Source of the DNA: Paraburkholderia hiiakae
Lineage (GTDB): Bacteria; Pseudomonadota; Gammaproteobacteria; Burkholderiales; Burkholderiaceae
Assembly: GCF_904848665.1 (NCBI RefSeq)
Contig: NZ_CAJHCQ010000001.1
Span: forward strand, 372,001-436,000
DNA: 64,000 bases
Direction of reading: 5' to 3'
Numbering within the stretch: the first letter of the stretch is position 1; each line of letters begins with the position of its first letter. The notes beneath the pieces were generated by a model. The model did no database searches. It was not told the origin of the DNA and was given only the letters and a program-made list of their open reading frames with translations. Of this stretch, positions 9,644 to 19,221 are shown piece by piece. The position numbers and the translations under genes are program-made.

Positions 9644-10909
9644 ATGCAGACAAAAACGATCATCGCGGGGTTGGCAATCTCGTCGCTATGCGCGTGCAGT
9701 TTCACGCCCGGCGGTTTCTTCGACGAAAGCAACCTGCGCGAACCCCCTCCGCCGGCACAACAGACGGCGCCGCCCGTCTATGACGTGCAGCAGATCAACG
9801 CGCAATTTTTCGCCCAGCATCCGGACGATGACACGGCGTTGCTGACCTGCCCGCTCACGTGCCTCACGCCGACCACGCGCGCGGAATACATCTATCACAT
9901 CGGCATCAACGATTCGCTGCAGGTGATCGTGTGGGATCACCCCGAGCTGACCTCGCAAGGCGGGGCGAGCGCGGGTACGCCGCCGTTGCCGGGCCTCTCG
10001 GCGGGCGGCAGCGCCGGCGGTTCGGCGGGCGGCGGTGGTGGCGCAGCCGGCGGCGGCGGGGGCGGTGGCGCACTCGGTGGCACCACCGGCGGCGGCCAGA
10101 TCGGCGGCCTGGAGCTGCGCGTGGCGAGCGACGGCACGATCTTCTTCCCGCGCGTGGGCCGCGTGAAGGTGCTCGGCCTCACCGCCGAACAGGTCCAGCA
10201 AAAGCTCACGCAGGGTTTGAGCAAGACGATCCGCAACCCGCAGCTCGACGTGCGCGTGACGGGCTTCAACAGCAAGCAGATCCAGGTGCTCGGCGACGTG
10301 CGCCAGCCCGCGGGCCAGGCGATCACCGACATGCCGCTGTCGATCGTCGACGCGCTCAACCGCGCGGGCGGCGCCAACCAGGACGCCGACCTGCAAAACA
10401 TCGGCGTCACGCGCGAAGGCGTGCGCCATCAGATCGACGTCGATTCTCTGGTCTCGAGCGGCAATATCAACCAGAACGTGCTGCTCAAAGACGGCGACAT
10501 CGTCGACGTGCCCGACCGTGCCAACAGCCGCGTGTTCGTGCTCGGCGAAATCGCGCATCCGTCGATCGTGCCGATGAACCGCGGCAAGCTCACGCTCGCC
10601 GACGCCATCGCGAACGCCAACAGCATCGACAACCGCACGTCGAACCCGCATGCCATTTACGTAATTCGCGGCATCGATCCGCAGCCCGGTCCGAACCACA
10701 CCGTGAAGACAAAGCTCGCCACGCCCGAGGTGTATCGCCTCGACATGACCCAGGTCGACTCCATCATGCTGATGACCCGGTTCGAGCTGGAGCCGCGCGA
10801 TGTGGTGTACGTGCAGATCGCCCAGTCGGCGCGCTTTAACCGCCTGCTCGACCTGATCACGCCGTCGCTGCAGACGATCTTCTTCACGAAAGAACTCGTG
10901 AACCCCTGA
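9644..10909 (+). CDS. polysaccharide export outer-membrane lipoprotein (Wza/BceE type)
   Basis: The 421-residue lipoprotein has signal peptide IIAGLAISSLCAC, with the lipobox cysteine at residue 18. The Poly_export domain starts at YIYHIGINDSLQVIVWDHPEL and SLBB repeats follow (IQVLGDVRQPAG, VFVLGEIAHPS). The final ~35 residues (FNRLLDLITPSLQTIFF) fit the amphipathic helix that makes the outer-membrane pore in Wza. An unusual Gly/Ser/Ala-rich insert at about residues 105-155 interrupts the Poly_export domain. It precedes the Wzc-like kinase by 24 bases, the normal pairing for a Wzx/Wzy-type export machine. Confidence 0.92.
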   Translation: MQTKTIIAGLAISSLCACSFTPGGFFDESNLREPPPPAQQTAPPVYDVQQINAQFFAQHPDDDTALLTCPLTCLTPTTRAEYIYHIGINDSLQVIVWDHPELTSQGGASAGTPPLPGLSAGGSAGGSAGGGGGAAGGGGGGGALGGTTGGGQIGGLELRVASDGTIFFPRVGRVKVLGLTAEQVQQKLTQGLSKTIRNPQLDVRVTGFNSKQIQVLGDVRQPAGQAITDMPLSIVDALNRAGGANQDADLQNIGVTREGVRHQIDVDSLVSSGNINQNVLLKDGDIVDVPDRANSRVFVLGEIAHPSIVPMNRGKLTLADAIANANSIDNRTSNPHAIYVIRGIDPQPGPNHTVKTKLATPEVYRLDMTQVDSIMLMTRFELEPRDVVYVQIAQSARFNRLLDLITPSLQTIFFTKELVNP

Positions 10910-10933
10910 TTACCGCGATCGAGAGAGCTGACA

Positions 10934-13348
10934 ATGAGTACCTATGACATTGAAGACGTCTCGCCGGCCCGCGGGAGCGACGAGGACGAGGTGATGCGCG
11001 ATCTGGTGCGCATGGTGGTCGACCAGATCTGGTGGGTGATCGGCATCGTGGCGGTCGTGCTCGGCGCCGCCGTGTTCTACGCCCAGACCGCCACGCGCAT
11101 CTATTCCGCGGACGCCATGCTGCAAATCGACCCGGCGCAGCAAGGCTCGGGAACCGCCGCGGCGATCGGCTCGCTTTCGACCTCTGGCGGCGGCATGGTG
11201 CGCACCGACGCCGAAATCGAAATCATCAAGAGCCGCAGCGTGGTCGAGCCCGTGGTCGAGCAGTTCAAGCTGAACTTCGGCGCGGGCCCGAAGACGATGC
11301 CCTACCTCTCGCGCATCTCGCATCTGTTCGCGCGTCCGGGCCACCCGATGCCCGCCTGGTTCGGCATGCGCTCCTATGCATGGGGCGGCGAGCAGTTCGC
11401 CGTCGATTCGATCAGCGTACCCAAGGCGCTCGAAGGCGTGCAGCTCACGCTGCGCGCGCTCGGCGACGGCCGCTTCAATCTGTTCGATCCGGCAGGCCGT
11501 TTGCTGCTGACCGGCAACGCCGGCAAGCCGGCCGAAGGCAACGGCGTCACCATCAACGTAACGCAGCTCGTCGCGCGCCCCGACACTGAGTTCTTCGTCA
11601 CGCGCGCCAATCAGCTCGACGCCGTCATGGGTCTGGCGGGTGGCCTGGGCGTCATGGAGCGTGGCCACGACACCGGCATCGTGCAGCTTTCGTTCATGGG
11701 CACGGACCCGAAGGCGATCACCGCGATCACCAACGCCGTCGCGCAGTCGTACCTCTCGCAACGCACGACGCGCGCGCAGGAGGAAGCGAGCAAGATGCTC
11801 GACTTCCTGAATAGCGAGCTGCCGCGGCTGCGCGAGGACCTGCAACGCGCGGAGCGCGCGCTCTCCGAGTACCAGGCGCGGGCCGGCACGTTCCAGCCGT
11901 CGGCGGAGGCCTCGGTGTATCTGGCAGGTGGTCTCGATTACGAAAAGCAGATCGCGGCGCTGCGCATCGCGCGCGCGCAGCTGATCACGCGCTTCACGGT
12001 CGACAGCCCCGAGGTCCAGCAGGTCGACGCCCAGCTGGCCGCCCTTTCCGCCGAACGCGCGCGCTTCGAAGATCACTTCAAGGGCCTGCCGGGCACGGAG
12101 CGCGAAGCCGTCTCGCTGCAGCGCGACGCGAAGGTCGCCAACGACATCTACGTCGCCCTGCTCAACCGCACCCAGGAACTGTCGATCCAGAAGGCGGGTA
12201 CGATCGGCAACGTGCACATCATCGACGAGGCGCTCGTGCCGACCGTACCGGTCGCGCCCAAGTCCGGCCTCATCATTTCCGCGGGTGCGCTCCTCGGCGT
12301 GCTCGCGGGGATCGGCTTCGCGTTCTGCCGCCATATGTTCATCACGGGAATCTCGGACCCCGAAACGATCGAGCGGCGCTTCTCGCTGCCGATCTTCGGC
12401 TCGATTCCGCTCTCGGCCGAGCAAACGCGCAGCGATCTGCAACTCGTCAACAGCAAGCACGCCGCGCTGCCCGCGCCCTCGCGAAGCGGCATGATGCGCG
12501 TGCTGCCCTCCAGCGTCGCGCGCCTGCTCCGCCCGCATGGCGCACGCAACAGCGCTCACAACGGCGCCCGCGTGGGCGAGCGCGGCCACACGGCGGCGGC
12601 CGACACGTTGCCGGTTCCGGCACCGTACGCGCCCACCCGCGCGCTGCTCGCCAAGACGCATCCGTTCGACACCTCGGTCGAGGGTCTGCGCGGGCTGCGC
12701 GCGACGCTGCAATTCGGCCTCGTCGATACGCCGAACCGCATCGTCGCGTTCACGAGCCCGACGCCCGCCGACGGCAAGAGCTTCCTGTGCGCGAATCTCG
12801 CCGCCCTGTTCGCCGAGTCCGGCAAGCGCGTGCTGCTGATCGACGCCGACCTGCGGCGCGGCCGCCTCGCGCAGTACTTCGGCCGCTCGCCCAAGGGCGG
12901 GCTGACCGAGTTGCTCACGGGCCAGGTGGACTTCGATATCGCCGCGCGCGCCACGGGCGTTTCGGGGCTGCACTTCATCGCGGCCGGCGCGTATCCGCCG
13001 AACCCCTCCGAAATCCTGACGTCGAGCCGCTTCGCGGACGTGTTGCGACGCTTCTCCGACGAGTTCGATCTCGTGATCGTCGACACGCCGCCGCTGCTCG
13101 CCGTAGCCGATTCGTCGATCGTCGCGAACCTGGCCGGCGCGACGGTGCTCGTGATCCGCGCGGGCGCCCATACGGAGCGTGAGATCGGCGCGTCGCTCAA
13201 GAAACTGCAGCGCGCGCGGGCGCATGTGGTCGGCGGCGTGCTGAACGCGGTGGAGGTCAAGCGCAGCGCCCGCTATGGCCACTATGACTACGCGTACGCC
13301 TACACGTACACCACAGACCCGTCCAGCACGGACTATTCTCAGCCCTGA
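10934..13348 (+). CDS. polysaccharide co-polymerase tyrosine autokinase (Wzc/BceF type)
   Basis: The 804-residue inner-membrane protein has a Wzz domain between two membrane helices (about residues 33-52 and 445-465), a Pro/Ala-rich linker and a BY-kinase domain. The kinase has Walker A SPTPADGKSF (K615; the usual first glycine is replaced), Walker A' LLIDADLRRGRL and Walker B LVIVDTPPLL. Seven tyrosines lie within the last ~30 residues, the usual autophosphorylated cluster. Such proteins control chain length and export by cycles of phosphorylation, normally with a Wzb phosphatase; none is in this window. Confidence 0.93.
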   Translation: MSTYDIEDVSPARGSDEDEVMRDLVRMVVDQIWWVIGIVAVVLGAAVFYAQTATRIYSADAMLQIDPAQQGSGTAAAIGSLSTSGGGMVRTDAEIEIIKSRSVVEPVVEQFKLNFGAGPKTMPYLSRISHLFARPGHPMPAWFGMRSYAWGGEQFAVDSISVPKALEGVQLTLRALGDGRFNLFDPAGRLLLTGNAGKPAEGNGVTINVTQLVARPDTEFFVTRANQLDAVMGLAGGLGVMERGHDTGIVQLSFMGTDPKAITAITNAVAQSYLSQRTTRAQEEASKMLDFLNSELPRLREDLQRAERALSEYQARAGTFQPSAEASVYLAGGLDYEKQIAALRIARAQLITRFTVDSPEVQQVDAQLAALSAERARFEDHFKGLPGTEREAVSLQRDAKVANDIYVALLNRTQELSIQKAGTIGNVHIIDEALVPTVPVAPKSGLIISAGALLGVLAGIGFAFCRHMFITGISDPETIERRFSLPIFGSIPLSAEQTRSDLQLVNSKHAALPAPSRSGMMRVLPSSVARLLRPHGARNSAHNGARVGERGHTAAADTLPVPAPYAPTRALLAKTHPFDTSVEGLRGLRATLQFGLVDTPNRIVAFTSPTPADGKSFLCANLAALFAESGKRVLLIDADLRRGRLAQYFGRSPKGGLTELLTGQVDFDIAARATGVSGLHFIAAGAYPPNPSEILTSSRFADVLRRFSDEFDLVIVDTPPLLAVADSSIVANLAGATVLVIRAGAHTEREIGASLKKLQRARAHVVGGVLNAVEVKRSARYGHYDYAYAYTYTTDPSSTDYSQP

Positions 13349-13358
13349 CGTGTGAGCC

Positions 13359-13388
13359 CGCGGGGCCGTGCGAACGTGCGGCCCCGCG
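13359..13388 (+). terminator. GC-rich hairpin after the kinase gene
   Basis: CGCGGGGCCG (13359-13368) and CGGCCCCGCG (13379-13388) form a perfect 10-bp stem with a 10-base loop, followed by CTTCTT. It could end or attenuate transcription of the export genes before the downstream membrane protein gene, though the T-run is poor. Confidence 0.5.
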
Positions 13389-13407
13389 CTTCTTGACGGA
13401 GTGTCCC

Positions 13408-14580
13408 ATGGACCGGCAGCAGCCCTTTGGCGCGCGCGTCACACGCAGCGTGATGCGCTTGTGCATTTACCTGCTCGTCGCGGCAGCCGCCTTCTGCGGC
13501 AGTTACGCCAAGCACAGCTTCGGTGATGGCCACGCGGGCACCTCGCTGACGGACGTCCTCGACGGCACCGCCGATCGGCCGTACGTCTATCGCCAACTGC
13601 TGCCCGCTATCGCGAATGCGGGGGAAAAGCTGCTGCCGGGGTCCGTCAAAGCGCATTTTCTCGAGCATCTCGCGAAGGATGCCCCGGCGCACAACCCGCT
13701 GCGCGCCACGTTCGCGCGCGCGACGAGCACGGACGATCCCGCCTATGCGCTGCGCTATTACATCGTGTATGGCCTCTCCTTCGGTTCGTTGCTCGTCGCG
13801 ATGCTGATGCTGCGTCGGGTCTGCCTCGACCTCGTTGGCCACGAAGTGGCCGCCACGCTGGCGCCGCTCGTCCTCGCCATCGCCGTGCCGGCCACGTACT
13901 ACTACGATTTTCCCGAGATGATGTTCATGACGATCGCCGTATGGCTCGCGTGCCGGGCGAAGATCGCGTGGCTCGTGGCCCTCGCGCTCGTGGCGACGCT
14001 CAATAAGGAGTCGTTCCCGCTCTTTGCCGTGACGCTCTATCCATTCCTGCGCCTGCGCGCCTCGCGCCGCGCGGCCGTGGCATGCATCGGCGCCTGCGTC
14101 GTCGCAGGTGTGATCGTCAATGCGTGGATCAAATACCGGTATGCGGGCAACGCCGGGAGCCCGGCGCTGTTCAATCTCTGGTTGAACCTCCACTTCTTTG
14201 CCAATCCGCGCAACTACTTCCTGACCGAGTGGACGTATGGCATTCCGATGCCGCGCCCGACCCATATCGTGCTGCTCGTGCTGCTCGCGCTGCTCGCGCT
14301 CACCGGCTGGGGCGCGCTGCCAGCGTGCGCGCGCCGGCACGCGTTGCTCGCTGTAGCGTGCAACGTGCCGCTCTTTCTCGCACTCGGCTACGTCGACGAA
14401 GTGCGCGCGCTCAGCATGCTCGACGTGAGCGCGACGCTCTTGCTGTGCACCACCGCCACGGTCTATCTCGCCGGCACGGGAGACAGGCGGCGTACCGCGT
14501 CCACCCGGGCCCATGGCTCGCCTGTGGCGTCTGGCGGCGGACTGCCCGGCCGCCCGGCCCAAACAGTCAGCGAGACCTAG
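13408..14580 (+). CDS. polytopic membrane protein, unknown function (paralogue A)
   Basis: The 390-residue protein has about nine hydrophobic segments. After the first helix it carries DGTADRPYVYRQLLP, an exposed-loop motif seen in uncharacterised GT-C-like membrane proteins. It is clearly homologous along its length to the minus-strand gene at 19222-20379; shared landmarks include YALRYY, TLNKES, ANPRNY and DEVRALSML. The start is the ATG at 13408 with ACGGAG upstream. Position suggests a role in assembling or decorating the polysaccharide; a GT-C glycosyltransferase or polymerase is possible but unproven. Confidence 0.8.
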   Translation: MDRQQPFGARVTRSVMRLCIYLLVAAAAFCGSYAKHSFGDGHAGTSLTDVLDGTADRPYVYRQLLPAIANAGEKLLPGSVKAHFLEHLAKDAPAHNPLRATFARATSTDDPAYALRYYIVYGLSFGSLLVAMLMLRRVCLDLVGHEVAATLAPLVLAIAVPATYYYDFPEMMFMTIAVWLACRAKIAWLVALALVATLNKESFPLFAVTLYPFLRLRASRRAAVACIGACVVAGVIVNAWIKYRYAGNAGSPALFNLWLNLHFFANPRNYFLTEWTYGIPMPRPTHIVLLVLLALLALTGWGALPACARRHALLAVACNVPLFLALGYVDEVRALSMLDVSATLLLCTTATVYLAGTGDRRRTASTRAHGSPVASGGGLPGRPAQTVSET

Positions 14581-14678
14581 ACAGTCCGCAAGCAACAGAT
14601 GCTCAGCCGCCGCAGCGGGTCCATTCGAATCGCCGTGCGAAGCCGGTCGATCGATCCGGAGAAAGATAGGGGGATACA

Positions 14679-16001
14679 GTGAAACGAGTGAATTTATGGA
14701 TCGTCCTCGCGCTCATGGGCGCGGGCGTTGCGCTCGTCTGGGGTGTGACCGCGTACGCGCCCGAAACCATGAACTGGAGCGCGTATGGCTATACCGACTG
14801 GCTGATCACCTATGACCTCGGGTTCGTCCGGCGCGGTCTCGGCGGCGCGCTGCTCGGACTCGTGCGCGAGAACGCCAACTGGATCAGCACGATCAACCAC
14901 CTCGTGTTCGTGAATTACACGGTGCTGTGCGTGCTGATGTTCGCACTGTGGCGCGCCTCGCGCTGGCAGAGCACCCCCGCGATCGTGCTCGCGTTGCTGC
15001 TGCCGGGCGGGCTCCTGCAAATGGCTTTCGGCGACGAATACTTCTTTCGCAAGGAGATGCTGTTCCATATCTCGCTCGCGATCGATTGCCTGATTTACGT
15101 GTACATCTGCCGCGCCAACTCGGATGCTGCGCGCTCGCCCGCCGCGTGGCTGTTCTACGTCGTATTCCTCGCGCAGTGCGCAATCCTCCCGTTGTTTCAC
15201 GAAGGATTCGTGTTCATCTCGTTCCCGGCCTTCTACCTGCTCGCACGACGCATTGCACAGATGTTCCCCACGCGCCGCGCTTTCACGTGGCTCGTGCGGC
15301 TCGGGCTTTTCATCCAGCTGGTCATGCTCGGCGTGTGCTTCGCCTTTCGCGGCAACCCGCACCTCGCGGGCGAGATGTGGATGATGCTAGACCCTGCGCT
15401 GCGCGCCTCCTTGTCGCCCAAGTCGCCGGATATCCCCTTCGGCGCGGTGACCGTGCTCGGCTGGAGTGCGCTCGCCAATCTCGCGCTCTCGCTGCATGTG
15501 ATCGTCTCCGGGCAGTTCTGGGAATGGGCGCTGGGCGCGGTCGGCATTGGCGCGGTGCTCGCCTTCGTCACGTCGCGGCGCGATGCGAGCGGCGGAGTGT
15601 GCTCGCCCGACCTGCTGCGCCGTCATCTCGCGGTCCTGTGGTTTCTTGCGCTCTGCTCGACGCCGATCTTCGTGCTCGCGATGGACTGGGGACGCTGGCT
15701 TTCGGCCGTCTCGCTGTCCTACGTGATGCTGCTGCTCGCCGATGGCACGGGGTCGATCACGACGCCCGATCTGATACGCCTCGTTCCCGCGGCCTTGCGC
15801 GCGCGCCTCGAACCGTCGATCCAGTACGTTTCGCGCGACCTGATACCCGCGATCGCCTATCGCAGCGGGCGCAACGGCAAGATGCTCTTCGCGCTGTCGC
15901 TGTTCTACTGCCTGACATTCCGGCTGCCCGAATGCTGCATGCTGATGGGCTTCAGCCCCTTCTACCGGTTCCGGCCACTGTTCGACCAGTTTTTCCACTG
16001 A
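14679..16001 (+). CDS. polytopic membrane protein, candidate Wzy-like
   Basis: The 440-residue protein begins with GTG at 14679, a few bases after AGGGGG. About ten hydrophobic segments are visible. The first loop holds TYDLGFVRRGLGG, and an acidic FGDEYFFRKEML loop follows the third segment. No family was recognised with confidence. Its size, topology and place between the export genes and an acyltransferase would suit a polysaccharide polymerase (Wzy), which is otherwise missing from the cluster. This is inference. Confidence 0.75.
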   Translation: MKRVNLWIVLALMGAGVALVWGVTAYAPETMNWSAYGYTDWLITYDLGFVRRGLGGALLGLVRENANWISTINHLVFVNYTVLCVLMFALWRASRWQSTPAIVLALLLPGGLLQMAFGDEYFFRKEMLFHISLAIDCLIYVYICRANSDAARSPAAWLFYVVFLAQCAILPLFHEGFVFISFPAFYLLARRIAQMFPTRRAFTWLVRLGLFIQLVMLGVCFAFRGNPHLAGEMWMMLDPALRASLSPKSPDIPFGAVTVLGWSALANLALSLHVIVSGQFWEWALGAVGIGAVLAFVTSRRDASGGVCSPDLLRRHLAVLWFLALCSTPIFVLAMDWGRWLSAVSLSYVMLLLADGTGSITTPDLIRLVPAALRARLEPSIQYVSRDLIPAIAYRSGRNGKMLFALSLFYCLTFRLPECCMLMGFSPFYRFRPLFDQFFH

Positions 16002-16074
16002 ACCGCCCGAGGGCTTGCACACCGCAGAAGCGCCACGCGCAACCCTGCGCCCCTGTCGGGCAGCGAGAAGCACG

Positions 16075-17190
16075 ATGAAAAACAACGCCGGCCGGGGCAG
16101 CAACGGCAAGATCGATTACCTCGAAGCCCTGCGCTTCATTCTCGCGTGCCTGACCATGGCCTGGCACTACTACTATTTCGGGCCGCTGCTCGGCGTGATC
16201 GGCGCCGCGCCCATCCATTTCCCGGGGGTGCGCTACTGCTCGTTCGGCGTCGATATCTTCTTCGTCATGAGCGGTTTCATCATCATCGGTTCGGCGCTCT
16301 CCCACACTGCCGGCGAATTCCTCACGAATCGACTCGTGAGACTTGGCCCGTGCCTGCTCGTCTGCGCCTCGATCACCTTTGCGGCGACCTTCGTCGCCGG
16401 TTACTCGCCTTCGCCTCTGAGCCTGCTCAGTTCCATTCTCGTGCTGCCGCTTCCGGTCATTTCAGGCGTCGACTGGTCGTACTGGTCGCTCGGCATCCTC
16501 GTGACCTTCTACGTCATCGTGTTCTTCACGATGCAGGTCGTCGACATCAGCAAACACATCACCACGCTCGCGCTGCTGCTCACTCTTTACAGCGCCGCGA
16601 CACTGGTGCCAGGTTTTCCGCTCAAGGCCAGCCCGATGAGCCCCTTCCCGTTCGAGCAGTACGCGCCCTACTTCGCGGCCGGGATGCTCCTCTACCAGAT
16701 CATCATGAAAAAGCGCCGCTCGGCCGGCGTGCTCGTGACCCTGGCGGTCACCTTTGTCCTCATCGCGATTCGCTCGTGGATGGACGCCGCGCGCATTTCG
16801 GAGCTGCTCACGAATACGAGCGCGGCGCCCATCAGCGGTCCCTTCATGGCACTGGCCGCGCTCGGCATTTTCATTTGCTTTACGCGAAAGGCAAACTACG
16901 CGTGGCTCCAACGGTTCTACTCGGTGCTCGGCAAGACGGCCTATCCGATCTATCTGATCCACCAGAATCTTGGCTATATGATCATCAGTTTCGCCGAGAA
17001 GCGGCTGCATCTCAGCCTTGATATGCGCCCCTTCGTGATGGCAGGCATGATCGTGCTCTCAATGGGGATCGCCGTGTATCTCGAGCCGCGCCTTGCCGTG
17101 GGCTATCGCCGGTTCCTTAACCTGTTGGCCATCGCGACGCGCCCGATTTGGGCACGCGCCTCGAAGGCGACAGTGCACGACGCCGAATAG
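16075..17190 (+). CDS. acyltransferase 3 family membrane protein
   Basis: The 371-residue polytopic enzyme has the family signature: KIDYLEALRFILACLTMAW followed by the catalytic-type histidine (WHYYYFGPL), then FGVDIFFVMSGFIII and a basic TNRLVRLGP loop. The closing YPIYLIHQNLGY helix is also typical. It probably transfers an acyl group (often acetyl) to a sugar of the polysaccharide. The ATG at 16075 follows AGCGAGAAG. It is in the same direction as the export genes, 73 bases after the preceding stop. Confidence 0.88.
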   Translation: MKNNAGRGSNGKIDYLEALRFILACLTMAWHYYYFGPLLGVIGAAPIHFPGVRYCSFGVDIFFVMSGFIIIGSALSHTAGEFLTNRLVRLGPCLLVCASITFAATFVAGYSPSPLSLLSSILVLPLPVISGVDWSYWSLGILVTFYVIVFFTMQVVDISKHITTLALLLTLYSAATLVPGFPLKASPMSPFPFEQYAPYFAAGMLLYQIIMKKRRSAGVLVTLAVTFVLIAIRSWMDAARISELLTNTSAAPISGPFMALAALGIFICFTRKANYAWLQRFYSVLGKTAYPIYLIHQNLGYMIISFAEKRLHLSLDMRPFVMAGMIVLSMGIAVYLEPRLAVGYRRFLNLLAIATRPIWARASKATVHDAE

Positions 17191-17490
17191 CCCCCATAGC
17201 CGCCATCCCCGCTCCGCTCAGCCACATCGCACCGCGTCGTGCTGCGCGACCTGCGACGCGCCTTGTCGCGCGTCATGGTGCGCTGCCGTACAGAGCAGCG
17301 CCCCCGCCACTCATAGCATCAGGCCTGACAACGCCGGATTGCTCCCGGCACGGCGCCGCTGCCACGTGCAAACGGCGAGGTCCGCAACACATGCGGCCCC
17401 CCGCACGCACTGCCCGCGTCCGTCATCCCCTCCGCGCCGATACATCACGGCACGCTCCGGCATCCGGACCTTCATTCGGGCTTTGTGCAT
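17191..17490. other. intergenic stretch without a recognised feature
   Basis: This 300-base gap separates the acyltransferase from the GT-C-like gene. Short overlapping frames here lack ribosome sites and family resemblance. I see no hairpin with a T-run or strong promoter. Confidence 0.4.
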
Positions 17491-19203
17491 ATGGACACGC
17501 TTTTCACCACCAAACCGCTTGCGAGCGACCGTCGTGACTACGTCGCCATTCTGCTACCGGTAACAATCTGGCTGATCGCGGTCATCGCCGTCAATCCAGT
17601 CGGCAACATCCCGCTCAACGACGACTGGTCGTACGCGCTTACGGTACGCACGCTGCTCGAAACCGGCCAGTTCACGCCGGGCGGCTATACGTCGATGACG
17701 CTGGTTGGGCAGACCCTCTGGGGCGCGCTCTTTTGCCTGCCGTTCGGCTTCTCGTATACGGCGCTGCGCGTCTCGACGATCGTCGCCGGAGCCATCGCGC
17801 TTGGCGCGCTTGCGTGGCTCTTGCAGGACGCAGGCTGCGACCGCCGCAAGACTGTGGCGGCGACGCTGGTGCTGGGCTTCAATCCGATCTGGCTCCTGCT
17901 GTCCCTTTCGTTCATGACCGACATCGAGTTCGCCGCGTACTCGATCGTCTCCACGATGATCTTCTGCCGCTTCCTGCGCAGCCGCAAAACCGGCACCTTG
18001 CTCGCGGCCATCGCGTTCGCGCTCGCCGCGGTTTCGGTGCGCCAGCTCGGGCTGAATCTGGCGATGGCGATGTTCGCCGCGCTTGTGCTCGAATCGCGCA
18101 AGGACAAGCGCGCCATCGCGCTCAGCGCCGCCGGAGTCGCCGCCGGCATTGCGCTCCTCGCCGGTCTCGCGTTCTGGCTGAACGCGCGCCACGCGACGCC
18201 GGCCTTGGCAAACGCACCCACCGAGTGGCTCGGGCGCTCGTTCGCCTCGCTGCATACATTCGCTGTCAAGTTCGAGCAGTACGGGCGCGGCATTTTTGTG
18301 CACATGGGCTGGTTCCTCTGCCCAGTGCTGCTCTGGCGTGCCCCCGCCATGATCGCGAGCTATCGCCGCCAGCGCTATGGGCGAGCGATCCTCGTTGCCG
18401 CCGCCGTGCTCGGGGCGCTCTGGTTCGTGCTGATGGCGGCCGTTCACCCGCTGCCGCTCGACTGGGTCACGATCAACGACGGCGGCCTGGGTCCCGTCCG
18501 GCTGCACAGCGCGCCCGACACGCTGCCCGGACCCGCGCCGCTGCCCAAGGCGTTCTGGATTCTCATGACCTTCATCGCGGTCAGCGGGGCCACGCTCATG
18601 CTGCTCGAAGTGGGGCTCGTGCTCAGATCGCTCGTCAACGCGCTACGCAAACGCCAGTTCGATGCCACGGCGTCCGTGCGTGCGTTCCTGCTGTTCAACG
18701 CCGTCATCTATCTCGGGCCGCTTTTCGTGGCCGGCTATTTCGACCGCTATCTGCTCGTGCCGACCTTCGCGCTGCTCGCGCTCTTCACCATCGAATGGCA
18801 GTGGGCCGAGAACGCGGCGCCCTGTGAGTTGCCGCACAAGCGCGCCCGTGGATTCGCCGCGGCGGCCGTGTTCTCCCTTGTCCTCACGGGCGCCTATGCC
18901 GTGGCCGGGACCCATGACTACATGAGCTGGAACCGCGCCCGCTGGAGCCTTCTCGACACACTGCTCAGTCAAGGAGTGAAGCCGGAGCAGATCGACGGCG
19001 GCGAGGAATTCAACGGTACGTTTCTGTACGACCCCAACTACGTCGAGTCGCCGACGAAGAGCTTCTGGTGGGTCATGGACGACGAGTACCTCGTGCAGTT
19101 CGGCGGCGAGGACGGCTATCACACGGTCGCGAGCGTCGAAGTGGACGGCTGGCTGCCCAACTTCCGCACGAACCTGCTTGCGCTGCGGCGCGATGCGCAC
19201 TGA
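17491..19203 (+). CDS. GT-C type membrane glycosyltransferase (ArnT/GT39-like), paralogue A
   Basis: The 570-residue protein has an N-terminal helix followed by PLNDDWSY (D44/D45), the place where GT-C transferases of the ArnT/PMT kind carry their catalytic acidic residue. It has about ten to twelve helices and a C-terminal soluble tail. It is homologous end to end to the gene at 33945-35654: both share LNDDWSYA, TGQF, TSMTL, LWGALFCLP, FMTDI, DRYLL and LYDPNYV. GT-C enzymes use polyprenyl-phosphate sugars on the periplasmic face. Start: ATG at 17491; a GTG lies six bases earlier. Donor sugar is unknown. Confidence 0.82.
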   Translation: MDTLFTTKPLASDRRDYVAILLPVTIWLIAVIAVNPVGNIPLNDDWSYALTVRTLLETGQFTPGGYTSMTLVGQTLWGALFCLPFGFSYTALRVSTIVAGAIALGALAWLLQDAGCDRRKTVAATLVLGFNPIWLLLSLSFMTDIEFAAYSIVSTMIFCRFLRSRKTGTLLAAIAFALAAVSVRQLGLNLAMAMFAALVLESRKDKRAIALSAAGVAAGIALLAGLAFWLNARHATPALANAPTEWLGRSFASLHTFAVKFEQYGRGIFVHMGWFLCPVLLWRAPAMIASYRRQRYGRAILVAAAVLGALWFVLMAAVHPLPLDWVTINDGGLGPVRLHSAPDTLPGPAPLPKAFWILMTFIAVSGATLMLLEVGLVLRSLVNALRKRQFDATASVRAFLLFNAVIYLGPLFVAGYFDRYLLVPTFALLALFTIEWQWAENAAPCELPHKRARGFAAAAVFSLVLTGAYAVAGTHDYMSWNRARWSLLDTLLSQGVKPEQIDGGEEFNGTFLYDPNYVESPTKSFWWVMDDEYLVQFGGEDGYHTVASVEVDGWLPNFRTNLLALRRDAH

Positions 19204-19221
19204 CTGAGTTTCGCGTACCGG

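Noticed and set aside
10000..10110. Gly-rich stretch as frameshift or sequencing artefact
   Set aside because: The frame resumes the conserved Poly_export domain on both sides and codons differ within the run, so it is read as a genuine insert.
10910..13282. 790-codon minus-strand open frame
   Set aside because: It is the antisense of the Wzc-like kinase gene; rich in Arg/His/Glu/Gln with no domain, as expected in GC-rich DNA.
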